From: Arenicola marina
Taxonomy: Eukaryota > Annelida > Polychaeta > Arenicolidae
Assembly (NCBI GenBank): GCA_964019135.1
Contig: OZ025248.1
Coordinates: 44,881,670-44,945,669, forward strand
Length of the DNA: 64,000 nt
Direction: 5' to 3'
Both the position numbers and the translations under genes were made by a program. Positions 55,003 through 64,000 of this stretch are shown here, one piece after another. The notes under the pieces are model-generated. The model saw only the letters and a program-made list of their open reading frames with translations, did no database searches and was not told the DNA's origin. Positions within the stretch are counted from its first letter, which is position 1. Each line of letters opens with the position of its first letter.

Positions 55003-55215
55003 TGCATGCAAAGCCCTGGAAAAGAGACTTCACCTCTTTGTTAGTTCGAGAACTGTTTTACTACCTTTGTTTTACAAAAAGAAAGATCAAGAATTACACG
55101 CCAGAGTATTTACGCAGAAAGGCGAAAACACATTCAGCGTTTATTTATAAAAAAAAAACATAAACCAGGAAGGTTTTCGACACATCTACCCGTCCCGAAG
55201 ATATCAGGAACGAGA
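55003..55215 (+). pseudogene. Second-family module M2 (3' part, after the LINE)
   Basis: Continuation of the segment before the LINE (52735-52839). It contains ATTTACGCAGAAAGGCGAAA and GGAAGGTTTTCGACACATCT as in M1, M3 and M4. It joins directly, by deletion of the promoter, to the intron upstream of copy 3. Confidence 0.6.
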
Positions 55216-55438
55216 CCAGCAGGGACTACCAACCGACTACAACAACAGTTTCAAGTGCCGGATCTATTAACCGACCGACCGTCGAACCAGGCAGTCGCTG
55301 CTAAACTAAGTACGTCACTATGTGATCGTTGATATAGTCTTTTTCATCAATTGCTTCATTTTTTATATTCACGGCAATCCAACGACCAGCCTGTTATAAA
55401 CTTACGTTATTGAACATTAATTGCAGCTATTTTCAGCG

Positions 55439-57237
55439 ATGGCAACACCAAGGCCGATTGGGCGTGGGCCTGCCGAAAATCCGGACTATGCGGCACTGCA
55501 TCGCGAACTTCTCAACAACTACGAATTCTTGAATCAGGTAGGTAAGTTGCCTTTTGTTCATACTATTTAATATATGGCATATCAAACGTAGCAGTTTTTG
55601 TACATTGATATAAATGGGGTATGAATTTGATATTTTAATTACAATAGTTTCGCGTATGCTATAGTCATGATGTAGAACGATCGACCTCTGCTGGGAGAGT
55701 GCATTGTTTTAGACGTGCGGTCGCCAGGTGGCGTATCAATGTTATAGGCATAGCGGGATATTAACACTGGCTTGAAATTGGCGACGTGGCAAACCTACCA
55801 GATAACATGTGGTTTGCAGGACAGCTTACCGTAAGTTGGAAAATAGGTGCACTGTCTGTGTCACAGATCTGTGTGTAGTTTGCCGGTTTTCCACATTATT
55901 GTATGGATACTGAGCAGGCTCCAGGCAACGAATTTCATTTTCAGTGATAATTAAGTGATATGAATAGATATTTGTTGCACTATAGGCCATGCTAAGGTCA
56001 AAATAAAGATGTATGGCTTGTACTAAGGATGTGGTCCGATCTCCCGGCAGAGGGCGTTCCACGTAAGCTAAAGTCCGCTATAGTGATGTGAGCAATAGTG
56101 AAGTGAGGAACTAGCTCCCTCTGCTAGCAGCGTTTAGGTGGGCCGGGGGCTACGTACGCAGCTATATCAGAGATGGCTAATTCTGCCTAACTATTATTGC
56201 TTAATGATATTACTCTCTATAATATTAGGTTTCGGAGAATCAACGGCCTATGCTCAGGATTTTGTTATTACTAACAGTAATATAGATCTATATAGACCCT
56301 GTATCTCCAATGTATATCTTGACTCGTGGTAACCCCTACCAGTGTAGCCCCTCCTTCGGCATTGTTCCTCTGTTCACATTTGCTTTCCCAAACTCAGGGC
56401 TGCTCCAGTTTATACATATAGGGCTCCTGAATAGCCCTGCGACAATCCATCACTGCACATCGGGTTTCTGGGCCAATGTGATAGTTACTGAGTATTATTT
56501 TTTTTACAGGGTCCCATCTACACTGGGAAAAGTGGAAAGTATTTTCCACATATAGAAGAAAGTGGACTGAAGTCGGGAATGAAAAAAAAGGTTTAATTAC
56601 AGCTGGATAGAGGTATAACAGAGTAGCTGTTATTGTACAGAAATGGTTCTGAATTATTATTAATATTACTACTTGCTTATTTGCAAGTTACTTGCTAACT
56701 TACTTGAGGTGCTTGATAGGTTGACAGACTGGACCTCCAGCACATATTAAATCTGTTACTTTTCTGTTGTATATATTTCTAATGTGATACTATTTTCCAG
56801 GGGTTCACCAAGCAATGTTAATTACCTCATGAACATCATCTCTTACTTTCACCCAGAATAATAGATACCCACGTTGGTACAAGAAGGCTGACAACTGCAA
56901 CAACAATGGGTAAGCCGTCACACACCGCAGAATGCTTTTCTTATGTCCAGAGAATGTGATGGTTTTTGAAACCTTTTACATATTGTGCGACACTAACCAC
57001 ATGCCAGGTCCCCATTTACAAATTTTAATTTGGTTTCTTTAATATAAAAAACACTGTAGGGTTTTGTTGTTAAGTAACATAAGTTTGAGAGCAGTGTCAC
57101 CATATTATATATTGATATAGTTTGAATCTGGTCATTTTTTCAGGGTTCGGCGAGTGAAATGCAAACCGGACAACGAAGACTCTAGTGAACACAACTTCCG
57201 TTCAATCCTACGCAAGATATTCGGGTGCTGCTGCTAG
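55439..57237 (+). CDS. Unrecognised small-protein family, copy 3 (intact, 4 exons, 108 residues)
   Basis: The exons are 55439-55537 (MATPRPIGRGPAENPDYAAL, then HRELLNNYEFLNQ), 56510-56590 (GPIYTGKSGKYFPHIEESGL, then KSGMKKK), 56857-56909 (NNRYPRWYKKADNCNNN plus a split Gly) and 57144-57237 (VRRVKCKPDNEDSSEHNFRS, then ILRKIFGCCC, TAG). Phases agree, including the split codon at the third junction. Donors are GTAGGT, GTTTAA (weak), GTAAGC. A short C-terminal basic helix followed by three Cys suggests lipid anchoring, an inference only. Its own TATA promoter was lost by deletion. An alternative acceptor at 56800 would end after six codons. Confidence 0.65.
55719..56131 (+). promoter_or_regulatory. 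CTCF-like motif module in the copy 3 intron
   Basis: TCGCCAGGTGGCGTA (55721-55735), GATCTCCCGGCAGAGGGCGT (56038-56057) and CTCCCTCTGCTAGCAG (56115-56130) in the same order as copy 1. Confidence 0.5.
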
Positions 57238-57796
57238 GCTTCCATCTTCATGGGGCCTTCGTACTTCAGATGCCATCTTCGTCTTGATCATCAACACCTC
57301 ATCACTGTTGAGCAGGTATCGTGACTTATCAACATTATCAGAGAATGTCTTATTGGGACAAGGCCGATAAATCATGAAGGATCCTTGGAAGTCATCGAGA
57401 GACTAAGTACGTCACTATGTGATCGTTGATATAGTCTTTTTCATCAATTGCTTCTGTTTTTATATTCACGGCAATCCAACGACCAGCCTGTTATAAACTT
57501 ACGTTATTGAATATTAATTGCAGCTATTTTCAGCGATGGCAACCCCAAGGCCGATTGGGCGTGGGCCTGCCAAAAATCCGGACTATGCGGCACTGCATCG
57601 GGAACTTCTCAACAACTTGTCACAGATCTGTGTGTAGTTTGCCGGTTTCCCACATTATTGTATGGATGCTGAGCAGGCTCCAGGCACAGAATTTCATTTT
57701 CAGTGATAATTAAGTGATATGAATAGATATTGGTTGCACTATAGGCCATGCGAAGGTCAAAATAAAGATGTATGGCTTCTACTAAGGATGTGGTCC

Positions 57797-57931
57797 GATC
57801 TCCCGGCAGAGGGCGTTCCACGTAAGCTAAAGTCCGCTATAGTGATGTGAGCAATAGTGATGTGAGCAATAGTGATGTGAGCAATAGTGATGTGAGCAAT
57901 TGGGAGGAACTAGCCACCTCTGCTGGCAGCG
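57797..57931 (+). promoter_or_regulatory. CTCF-like motif module in copy 4
   Basis: GATCTCCCGGCAGAGGGCGT (57797-57816) and CCACCTCTGCTGGCAG (57914-57929) flank four tandem AATAGTGATGTGAGC-type 15-bp units. Confidence 0.5.
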
Positions 57932-58518
57932 TGTAGGTGGTCGTCATGCACATCAGACTGATCTTGGCGCCGGTGGGCCGGAGGCTACGTACGCAGCCAT
58001 ATCAGAGATGGCAAAGTCTGCCTAGCTATTAGTGCTTAATGATATAACTCTCTATAATATTAGGTTTCGCAGAATCAACGGCCTAGACCCAGGATTTTGT
58101 TATTACTAACAGTAATATAGATCTATATGGACCCTGTATCCCCAGTGTAGGGGAACATGAGGCAAAATGACCCAATCGGGGTCAAATGGCCCACCACAAT
58201 ATCGCGAAATTGCGGTGCTGCCACCTGTATTGAAGCGTTTTATATTTGTTCCTGTTTGTTACGTGATACCTTAACAAATCTACATGGGTGCTGAAGCAGA
58301 CAGCTGACCTTCTTTACCGAAGTAAAAGATTCTGGGCTGTTGCTATCTATGGTAAACACTGGAAGAAAGTAGAGCTCAGTGGATACTAGTTTGGGGGAAA
58401 ATTTTGATAAATTAACACGATCAAAGATAAGGCCAAGTCAAGCCCCAAACGTAATTCAGATGCGGAATATGCTGCGCCGTATTTTTCATACAGCGGTAAA
58501 ATGTTTAGGTTACTAACA

Positions 58519-58613
58519 GGGGCAAAATGACCCACGCTGCTTGGGGCAAAATGACCCACGCTGCTTGGGGCAAAATGACCCACGCTGCTTGGGGCAAAGT
58601 GACCTAATGGGCC
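58519..58613. repeat. 24-bp tandem repeat of the TIR word
   Basis: Three to four units of GGGGCAAAATGACCCACGCT + GCTT. Copy 2 has about one and a half units at the same place. Confidence 0.9.
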
Positions 58614-58905
58614 GTTTTACCCACATACAATTTAATATGTATACTCCAACAGAAACGATTATATTTAGCAAAATGGATGATAAGTCCACCGAATCGGAAC
58701 ATCTTTGATGATCACGAATATGCTTGAAAAAGAAAACGATGTGTGTCACAGGGAGCTTGAAGAATAGAGAGTTATGCGCCCCTGGGAGCCGGAAGCGTTG
58801 ATTGAGGCAGTGATGAAAAAGATACCCCTATAGAGCGGACATTTATGATGAAGATACCCATATAGAGGGAATATGTTAAGACTTGCGATCGTGGGGAGGG
58901 GGGGG

Positions 58906-59249
58906 CAGTGGCGGATCTAGCGGGGGGGTCTTCAGAGAGCACCCCCCCCCCTCCTTGGGAAACTGAACATACATGTACACTGTTAAAGTCGGGTTCTCGA
59001 AGCCCAACCCCCTCCCCCCGGTCGCAAGTCTTCAGAGCAGCCCCCCCCCCCGCTCGCAAGTTTTCAGAGAGCAACACCCCCCTTGGGAACCTGAACATAC
59101 ACTGTTAAAGTCGGCTTCTCCGAGCACGCCACCCCCCCGCCCCGGTCGGTCGCAAGTCTTCAGAGCAGCCCCCCGCCCGCTCGCAAGTTTTTCAGAGCGC
59201 ACAACCATCGGCAATCCCCCCCCTTGGCAAATTCCTAGATCCGCCCCTG
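58906..59249. mobile_element. Nested hAT-like TIR element, copy 4 version
   Basis: CAGTGGCGGATCTAG to CCTAGATCCGCCCCTG, with internal CCCGGTCGCAAGTCTTCAGA units. It is shorter than the copy 2 version. Confidence 0.6.
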
Positions 59250-60959
59250 GGGGGGGGGGCTTTGAAAATGCGCGTTTATAGAGCGGATTTGGTCGGTGAA
59301 AAAGCTGTACCCTGGAACCCCCCAAAACCAGCAATGTATTATTTAGCCCTCCTCCCTAAATCCGGGAGGCCGGTTTCAGGGTCGGATCCAGATATGCTGG
59401 ATAGGGGGGCCGGTAAATGGTATAAATTATATACATTTCCGCCCTAAAAAGGGGGGCCGGGGCCGGGTCGGCCCCACTTGGATCCGCCCCTGCCCCGGGT
59501 CTGTCAAACAGTAGGACTTCGCATAAAACCCGAGATCCGCGCCTCAGATGGCCTAAATTTTGCACTGAAAATGGCAAAAAGTAGGGGAAGGGGGTGTCCC
59601 CCCCGCTCGATCCGCCTCTGCTGACGTAAATGTTATTTGTAATTTCTGTGTGTGATCCTTCTGGGTCAAACTGTTCTAGAGAGTTAGGAGTTGGCCTTCT
59701 TAGGCTGTTCAGTTCACTCATTAACATGCTGAAATAATGTGCTGACCATTTTGCCCCATTAGGGGGGCAAAATGACCCACTGTGACATAAAACATGTTTT
59801 TTGTGCTAGTAAAAATTTTGTTCGTGTCACTCGCATGTATCCAAGCTATGTTATTCACAATACTACTGTTGTCAGTTTACCAAAATTTGGCTCTTTTTAT
59901 ACACTGCTTGTCCTCCAAAAAATACAAATAAAATTAAGGTGGTCATTTTGCCCCATGTTCCCCTATATCTCGACTCATGGTAGCCTCTACCAGTGTAGCC
60001 CCTCTTGCATTTTTCCTGTTCACATTTGCTTTCCCAAACTCAGGGCTGCTCCAGTTTATGCATATAGAGCTCCCGAATAGCCCTGCGACAATCCATCACT
60101 ACACATTGAGTATCTGGGCCATTGTGATAGTTACTGAGTATTATTTTTTACAGGGTCCCATCTACGCTGGAAAGAGCGGGAAGTATTTGCCATATGAGGA
60201 AGAAAGCAGGCTGAAGTCGGGAATGACAAAAAAGGTACAATTACAGCTAGATAGCGGTAAAACAGGGTAGCTGTTATTGAACTGAACTGGTTCTGAATTA
60301 TCGTTAGTAACTGATAGTGCTCTCGTGGCCATGGAAAGAAATGTTGTTTAGATTGTAAAGTTCTGTAACCTACTAGAGATGCTTGATACATAGGTTGACA
60401 GACTGGACCTCCATATTAAATCTATTACTTTTTCTGTTGTATATATTTCTAATGTGATACTATTTTCCAGGGGGTTATCAAGCGAGAATCCAGAGCACAC
60501 AGCTTCCGGTCCAGCGTACGGAAGCTATTCGGGTGCTTGTAGAGGGTTCGGTCATCTTCACCGTCGTTCATCAGATGCCTTCCCGTGGTTCACTAGATGC
60601 TATCTTCGTCTAGATCATCTTCACCTCAGCAACAGGTATCGTCACTTATCTACATTATCAGAGAAGCCTACAGAAGCTATTCGGGTGCTTGTACAGGGTT
60701 CGATCATTTTCACCGTCCTTCATTAGATGCCTAATGCATATCTTTTCCCGTTGTATATATTTCTAATGTGACACCATTTTCCATGGGTTCACCAGGCGAG
60801 GGGAGTGTGAAGACCCCAGAGCACACAACTCCAGGGCAACCCTTCGAAAGCTATTCGGGAGGTGTTGGATATAAGCATTACTGAAGAACCATCCAAAAAG
60901 TGTTATTTGTGTCTGTAGAACAGGTATTCATCGTTGTAATGTACTATAAGAAAATCATA

Positions 60960-61625
60960 TTAGTATATAATAGCAACACATCACCTGCATGCAAAGCCCT
61001 GGAAAAGAGACTCTTTGTTAGTTCGAGAACTGTTCTACTACCTTTGTTTTACAAGAGGAAAGATCAAGTATTAGACGCCAGAGTATTTACTCAGAAAGGC
61101 GAAAACACACTCAGCATTTATTTTAAAAAAATACGTAAACCAGAAAGGTTCTCGACACACCTCCCGGTACCGAAGGTATCAGGAAAGAGACCAGTTCCTG
61201 GGACAATTACTCTGATGTAAGTGGGTCACCTATTTTTATCGCCAAAGTATATTATTTTATGTGTATTATTTCAGTTTTTAATAGTAATAATACATTGTAG
61301 TGAATGATAATATCATAGTGTTTTCATCAGGCATTGATTATCTATGGAACTACGCCGCCACGTATAGAAGAATCAGAACTAGAAGCCCATAAAGAATCCC
61401 GATGGCGAGGCTTCCTGGACCAGTCAGAAGATCTTTGTGGCCGTTGTCTTGCCTTGGTCTAACGTTTTCCAGGACCCTGTGGTTATCACAAGAGAAACGG
61501 TTTCACATCTGGATCAGTCGGCCTTACAATGCGTAGAGACACCGTCGTGGGAGGTAAATCTGGTCTTTCAAGGTTACACGAGGCATTGCGATAAAACCGG
61601 TCATGTAGAAGCGCCCGACTAGGAC
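60960..61625 (+). pseudogene. Second-family module M3, with a spliceable exon pair
   Basis: The frame FYKRKDQVLDARVFTQKGEN leads into a GTAAGT donor at 61217. A 114-bp intron ends in TTTTCATCAG (61330), followed by ALIIYGTTPPRIEESELEAH and a further 23 residues to TAA (61460). An overlapping frame from 61437 encodes SNVFQDPVVITRETVSHLDQ and ends HVEAPD-TAG. The pre-donor frame compatible with the downstream ALIIYG frame is ETSSWDNYSD rather than the QVLDARVF frame. Which frame is coding is undecided. No known family. Confidence 0.45.
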
Positions 61626-62625
61626 CGTATGCACAAAAAGTGTAAACCTCGCTGGAACCAAAGTGCGTTACAAGGCGTTTTAAGGTGTAACCTCGAAGAC
61701 GATAAACCGTTGTATTTTTGCGTGCACCAGCGACATGGTAACCACCAGAATGGGTTCACGTTCATTTGTAAATGTAGCTTTTGGTAATATGTTCAGCTAA
61801 TAGAGCCAAAACAAAACCATGCCATGAAACAAGCATTACCGAAGGACCATCAAAACAGCGTTATTTGTGTCTGTAGAACAGGTAATTCATCATTGTAATG
61901 TACTATACACTGAGGAAATCATACTAGTATAAAATAGCAACACATCACCTGCATGCAAAGCCCTGGAAAACGAGAATTCACGGCTTTGTCAGTTCGAGAA
62001 CTGTTCTACTACTTTTATTTCACAAAAAGGAAGATCAAGTATTAGACGACAGAGTATTTACTCAGGAAGGCGGGAACACATTCAGCATATTTATAAACAA
62101 AACATAAACCAGGAAGGTTCTCGACACATCTCCGCGTCCCGAAGATATCAGAAAAGAGACCAGTTCCTGGGGCCATTACTCAAGCATCTATTTGTTGTGG
62201 GTCACCTTTTTTAGCGCCGAAGTATATTATTTTATATGTATTATTTCAGTTTTTAAGACGAGTAATGCATTGTAGTGAATGATAATATCATAGTGTCTTT
62301 ATCACGCATTGATTATCTATGGAACTACGCCGCAACGTATAGAAGAATCAGACCTAGAAGCCCATATAGAATCCCGATGGCGAGGCTTCCTGGAGTGCCC
62401 AGTCGGAAGATCTTTGTGGCCGTTTTCTTGACTTGGTCCAACGTTTTCCAGGACCCTGTGGTTATCACAAGAGAAACGGTTTCACATCTAGATCAGTCGG
62501 CCTTACAATGCGTAGAGGCACCGTCGTGGAAGGTAAACCTGGTCTTTCAAGGTTACACGAGGCATTGTGGTAGAACCGGCCATGTGGAAGCGCTCCATTA
62601 AGACCGTATACACCAACATTGTAAA
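61626..62625 (+). pseudogene. Second-family module M4 (splice sites lost)
   Basis: A tandem copy of M3. The donor GTAAGT is replaced and the acceptor CAG reads CAC, so the M3 intron cannot be removed. The last frame (SNVFQDPVVITRETVSHLDQ ... HVEALH-TAA) stays open. An indel near 62395 joins it to the preceding frame. Confidence 0.5.
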
Positions 62626-62829
62626 TTTCGCTGGAACCAGTGCGCTACAGCGCGTCAGAAAGATGCCCAAATACACAGAAGTAAAGACAGCTACTCTCGA
62701 GTGACAGTTCAGTGAACGTCATTAAACCGACCGATGAGCAACTGCCATCATCTATCGATGTAGGGAGGTGAACGGTTTATGGAGGTTACTATGTAACGGT
62801 CCCATGTTCAGCAAGTGTGTTCTCCATCG

Positions 62830-63900
62830 TGTTACGATGTATGTCGTTCAAGCGGAAAAGTTTGGACCAAATGTCTGGTATTTTCATTAAATACTTGATA
62901 CTTATCGATAGATCTCACGAAGCACGTTACCCGATAAATAGGTGCATTCGTAGATGGCGTAGCGGGTTTGGGTGGTCAGAGACTCTGCCGCTAGCATTTA
63001 AGACAATCCCATGTACTGTACGTTTGATCAATCCTTGAAGGAAGCCGCGATTATAGAATAGGAAGCGGCAAAGGTTATGAGAGATATATGTTTTTATGAA
63101 ATACAAACCCACCAATACGTAGAGCCAGGACGGTGTATCGCAAGTGTCAATACAGATCAAATGTTGGTGTTGGAAATAGCACCATGCCAATAAGGCGCAA
63201 GAAGTGATGCGGATACCTCAATCATTAGCATGAACAGGTGCATCTGAGGTCACAATTGCACGACACATGATGAATGGCACTAAGCTAAAGAAACAGCAGC
63301 TGCCTATACCAGCAAGAGGACTGTAATACCGGGTACTGTTGATTTGCAAGACAGATCGGCTATTGGAAGACACTATTTTCAACGAGGACGGTGGAAGCAA
63401 CTTCTTTATGCTAGATGCAAAGAAGAGAATATTCCGTAAGAGAAGCACCAAGAAAGACAAGGCCGACAGCATCACGAACGCCCCTAGTCACCAAGGTCTG
63501 ATGGCTTACTTCGACTTAATATTTCAAATGGTTCTTTATAAATGCAGCTGGCAATCAATGATGGGATTGCGATGCGCATGTCTTTTGGAATAACCACGGA
63601 TGTTACCGGCTATATTACCCCTGGTAGATATACTTTCATCTCGTAATGGTTCCAAGTAAATATAGCGAGCAATGCGGAAGGTACGTTACATGTGCGGTAC
63701 GAGAAGTTAGATATCAAATCAAGTCTGTAGAATCGACGATTGAGTTTAGAAGGAATGAGTCAAGATGATCAGTTATGGATTAAATCAGTGAGCTCACAGA
63801 ATGAGGTCCGTGCTTTCGTTCTCACCAAGCGCATTGCCGGATACATAGGTCCATTTCTAGCTGGCAAAAGGGACGCTTAGGGTCTAATAACAGATTAATT
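62830..63900 (+). pseudogene. Decayed coding region, distant relative of the second family
   Basis: Protein-like stretches appear in shifting frames with stops. These are EEAAKVMRDICFYEIQTHQY (~63060), SEVTIARHMMNGTKLKKQQL (~63250), DRLLEDTIFNEDGGSNFFML (~63355), NDGIAMRMSFGITTDVTGYI then TPGRYTFIS (~63560), and SQDDQLWIKSVSSQNEVRAF (~63760). The third matches the M1-M4 frame at the protein level. The parent gene is unrecognised. Confidence 0.45.
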
Positions 63901-64000
63901 GTCAGACTGCCAGGCGGTGTGACATATTCTAATCAAATAGTTCATCCTAAATTAGTTTTTAGGACAAGAGCGAGGTCGATAACGGTAGCAATACAGTTGA

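Larger units (their letters stand above)
58150..59963. mobile_element. TA-flanked TIR element in copy 4
   Basis: Same element at the same intron position as 50207-51947, with TA at 58148-58149 and 59964-59965. It contains a nested CAGTGGCGGATCTAG element (58906-59249) and a 24-bp tandem repeat (58519-58613). The shared position shows copies 2 and 4 descend from one already-inserted unit. Confidence 0.88.
57536..60542 (+). pseudogene. Unrecognised small-protein family, copy 4 (exon 1 truncated)
   Basis: It joins the tail of copy 3 at about 57405 without a promoter or leader exon. The first coding exon starts at 57536 (MATPRPIGRGPAKNPDYAAL) but loses its end and donor: after CTCAACAACT the sequence jumps ~330 bp into the intron. 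Reading through gives a stop after a few codons. Exon 2 (60154-60234; GPIYAGKSGKYLPYEEESRL) and exon 3 (60471-60542; ends RKLFGCL, TAG) are intact and close to those of copy 2. An extra diverged exon 3 copy lies near 60780-60885. Confidence 0.7.

Overview
The window reads as nuclear DNA from an intron-rich animal. It has phase-consistent spliced genes with GT-AG introns, a 3' UTR repeat, DNA transposons with terminal inverted repeats (TIRs), a LINE, minisatellites and many homopolymer C/G runs. The repeat content would fit a marine invertebrate such as a lancelet, but that is inference; no feature fixes the species.

Layout. (1) 297-13005, plus strand: the 3' twelve exons of SEC63, the ER translocon co-chaperone. 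All junction phases agree, and the gene ends in an acidic tail. Its intron 4145-11016 is almost entirely a minisatellite of about 93 units. The unit copies the exon's own last ~40 coding bases plus its GTGAGT 5' splice site. A five-unit CRE-bearing repeat lies in the 3' UTR. (2) 16411-19286, minus strand: a complete three-exon IST1 (ESCRT-III factor), tail-to-tail with SEC63. A nearly identical copy of the part of its last exon that encodes the VPS4-type MIT-interacting motifs lies downstream at 15489-15717. (3) 20580-21660: a 32-bp minisatellite followed by two foldback sequences. (4) 24388-30209: a TIR DNA transposon (Academ-like, XPG-type nuclease) with a GTT target duplication and two inactivating lesions.

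(5) 30880-62600: a cluster of repeated units around an unrecognised small-protein gene. A unit has a TATA promoter, a 5' leader with an 11-codon uORF, a start-codon exon, an intron of about 1 kb or more with CTCF-like motifs, an 81-bp middle exon and a terminal exon ending in Phe-Gly-Cys. There is a promoter-only copy (copy 0) and four coding copies. Copy 3 (55439-57237) can be read as an intact four-exon, 108-residue gene, copy 1 is open, and copies 2 and 4 carry lesions. Copies 2 and 4 share a TA-flanked TIR element at the same site, while copies 1 and 3 have the empty site. A LINE (52840-55002) interrupts one unit. Between copies 1 and 2 lies ~14 kb of mostly non-coding DNA with a second copy of a TTAA-flanked MITE, a two-exon minus-strand gene fragment, and a TIR element carrying an unidentified 141-codon exon. 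(6) 60960-64000: modules of a second, decayed coding family and its more distant relative.

SEC63 and IST1 are ordinary housekeeping genes. The most unusual signals are the self-splice-site minisatellite and the clustered small-protein family. Exon boundaries and homologies were read by eye; no database search was possible.
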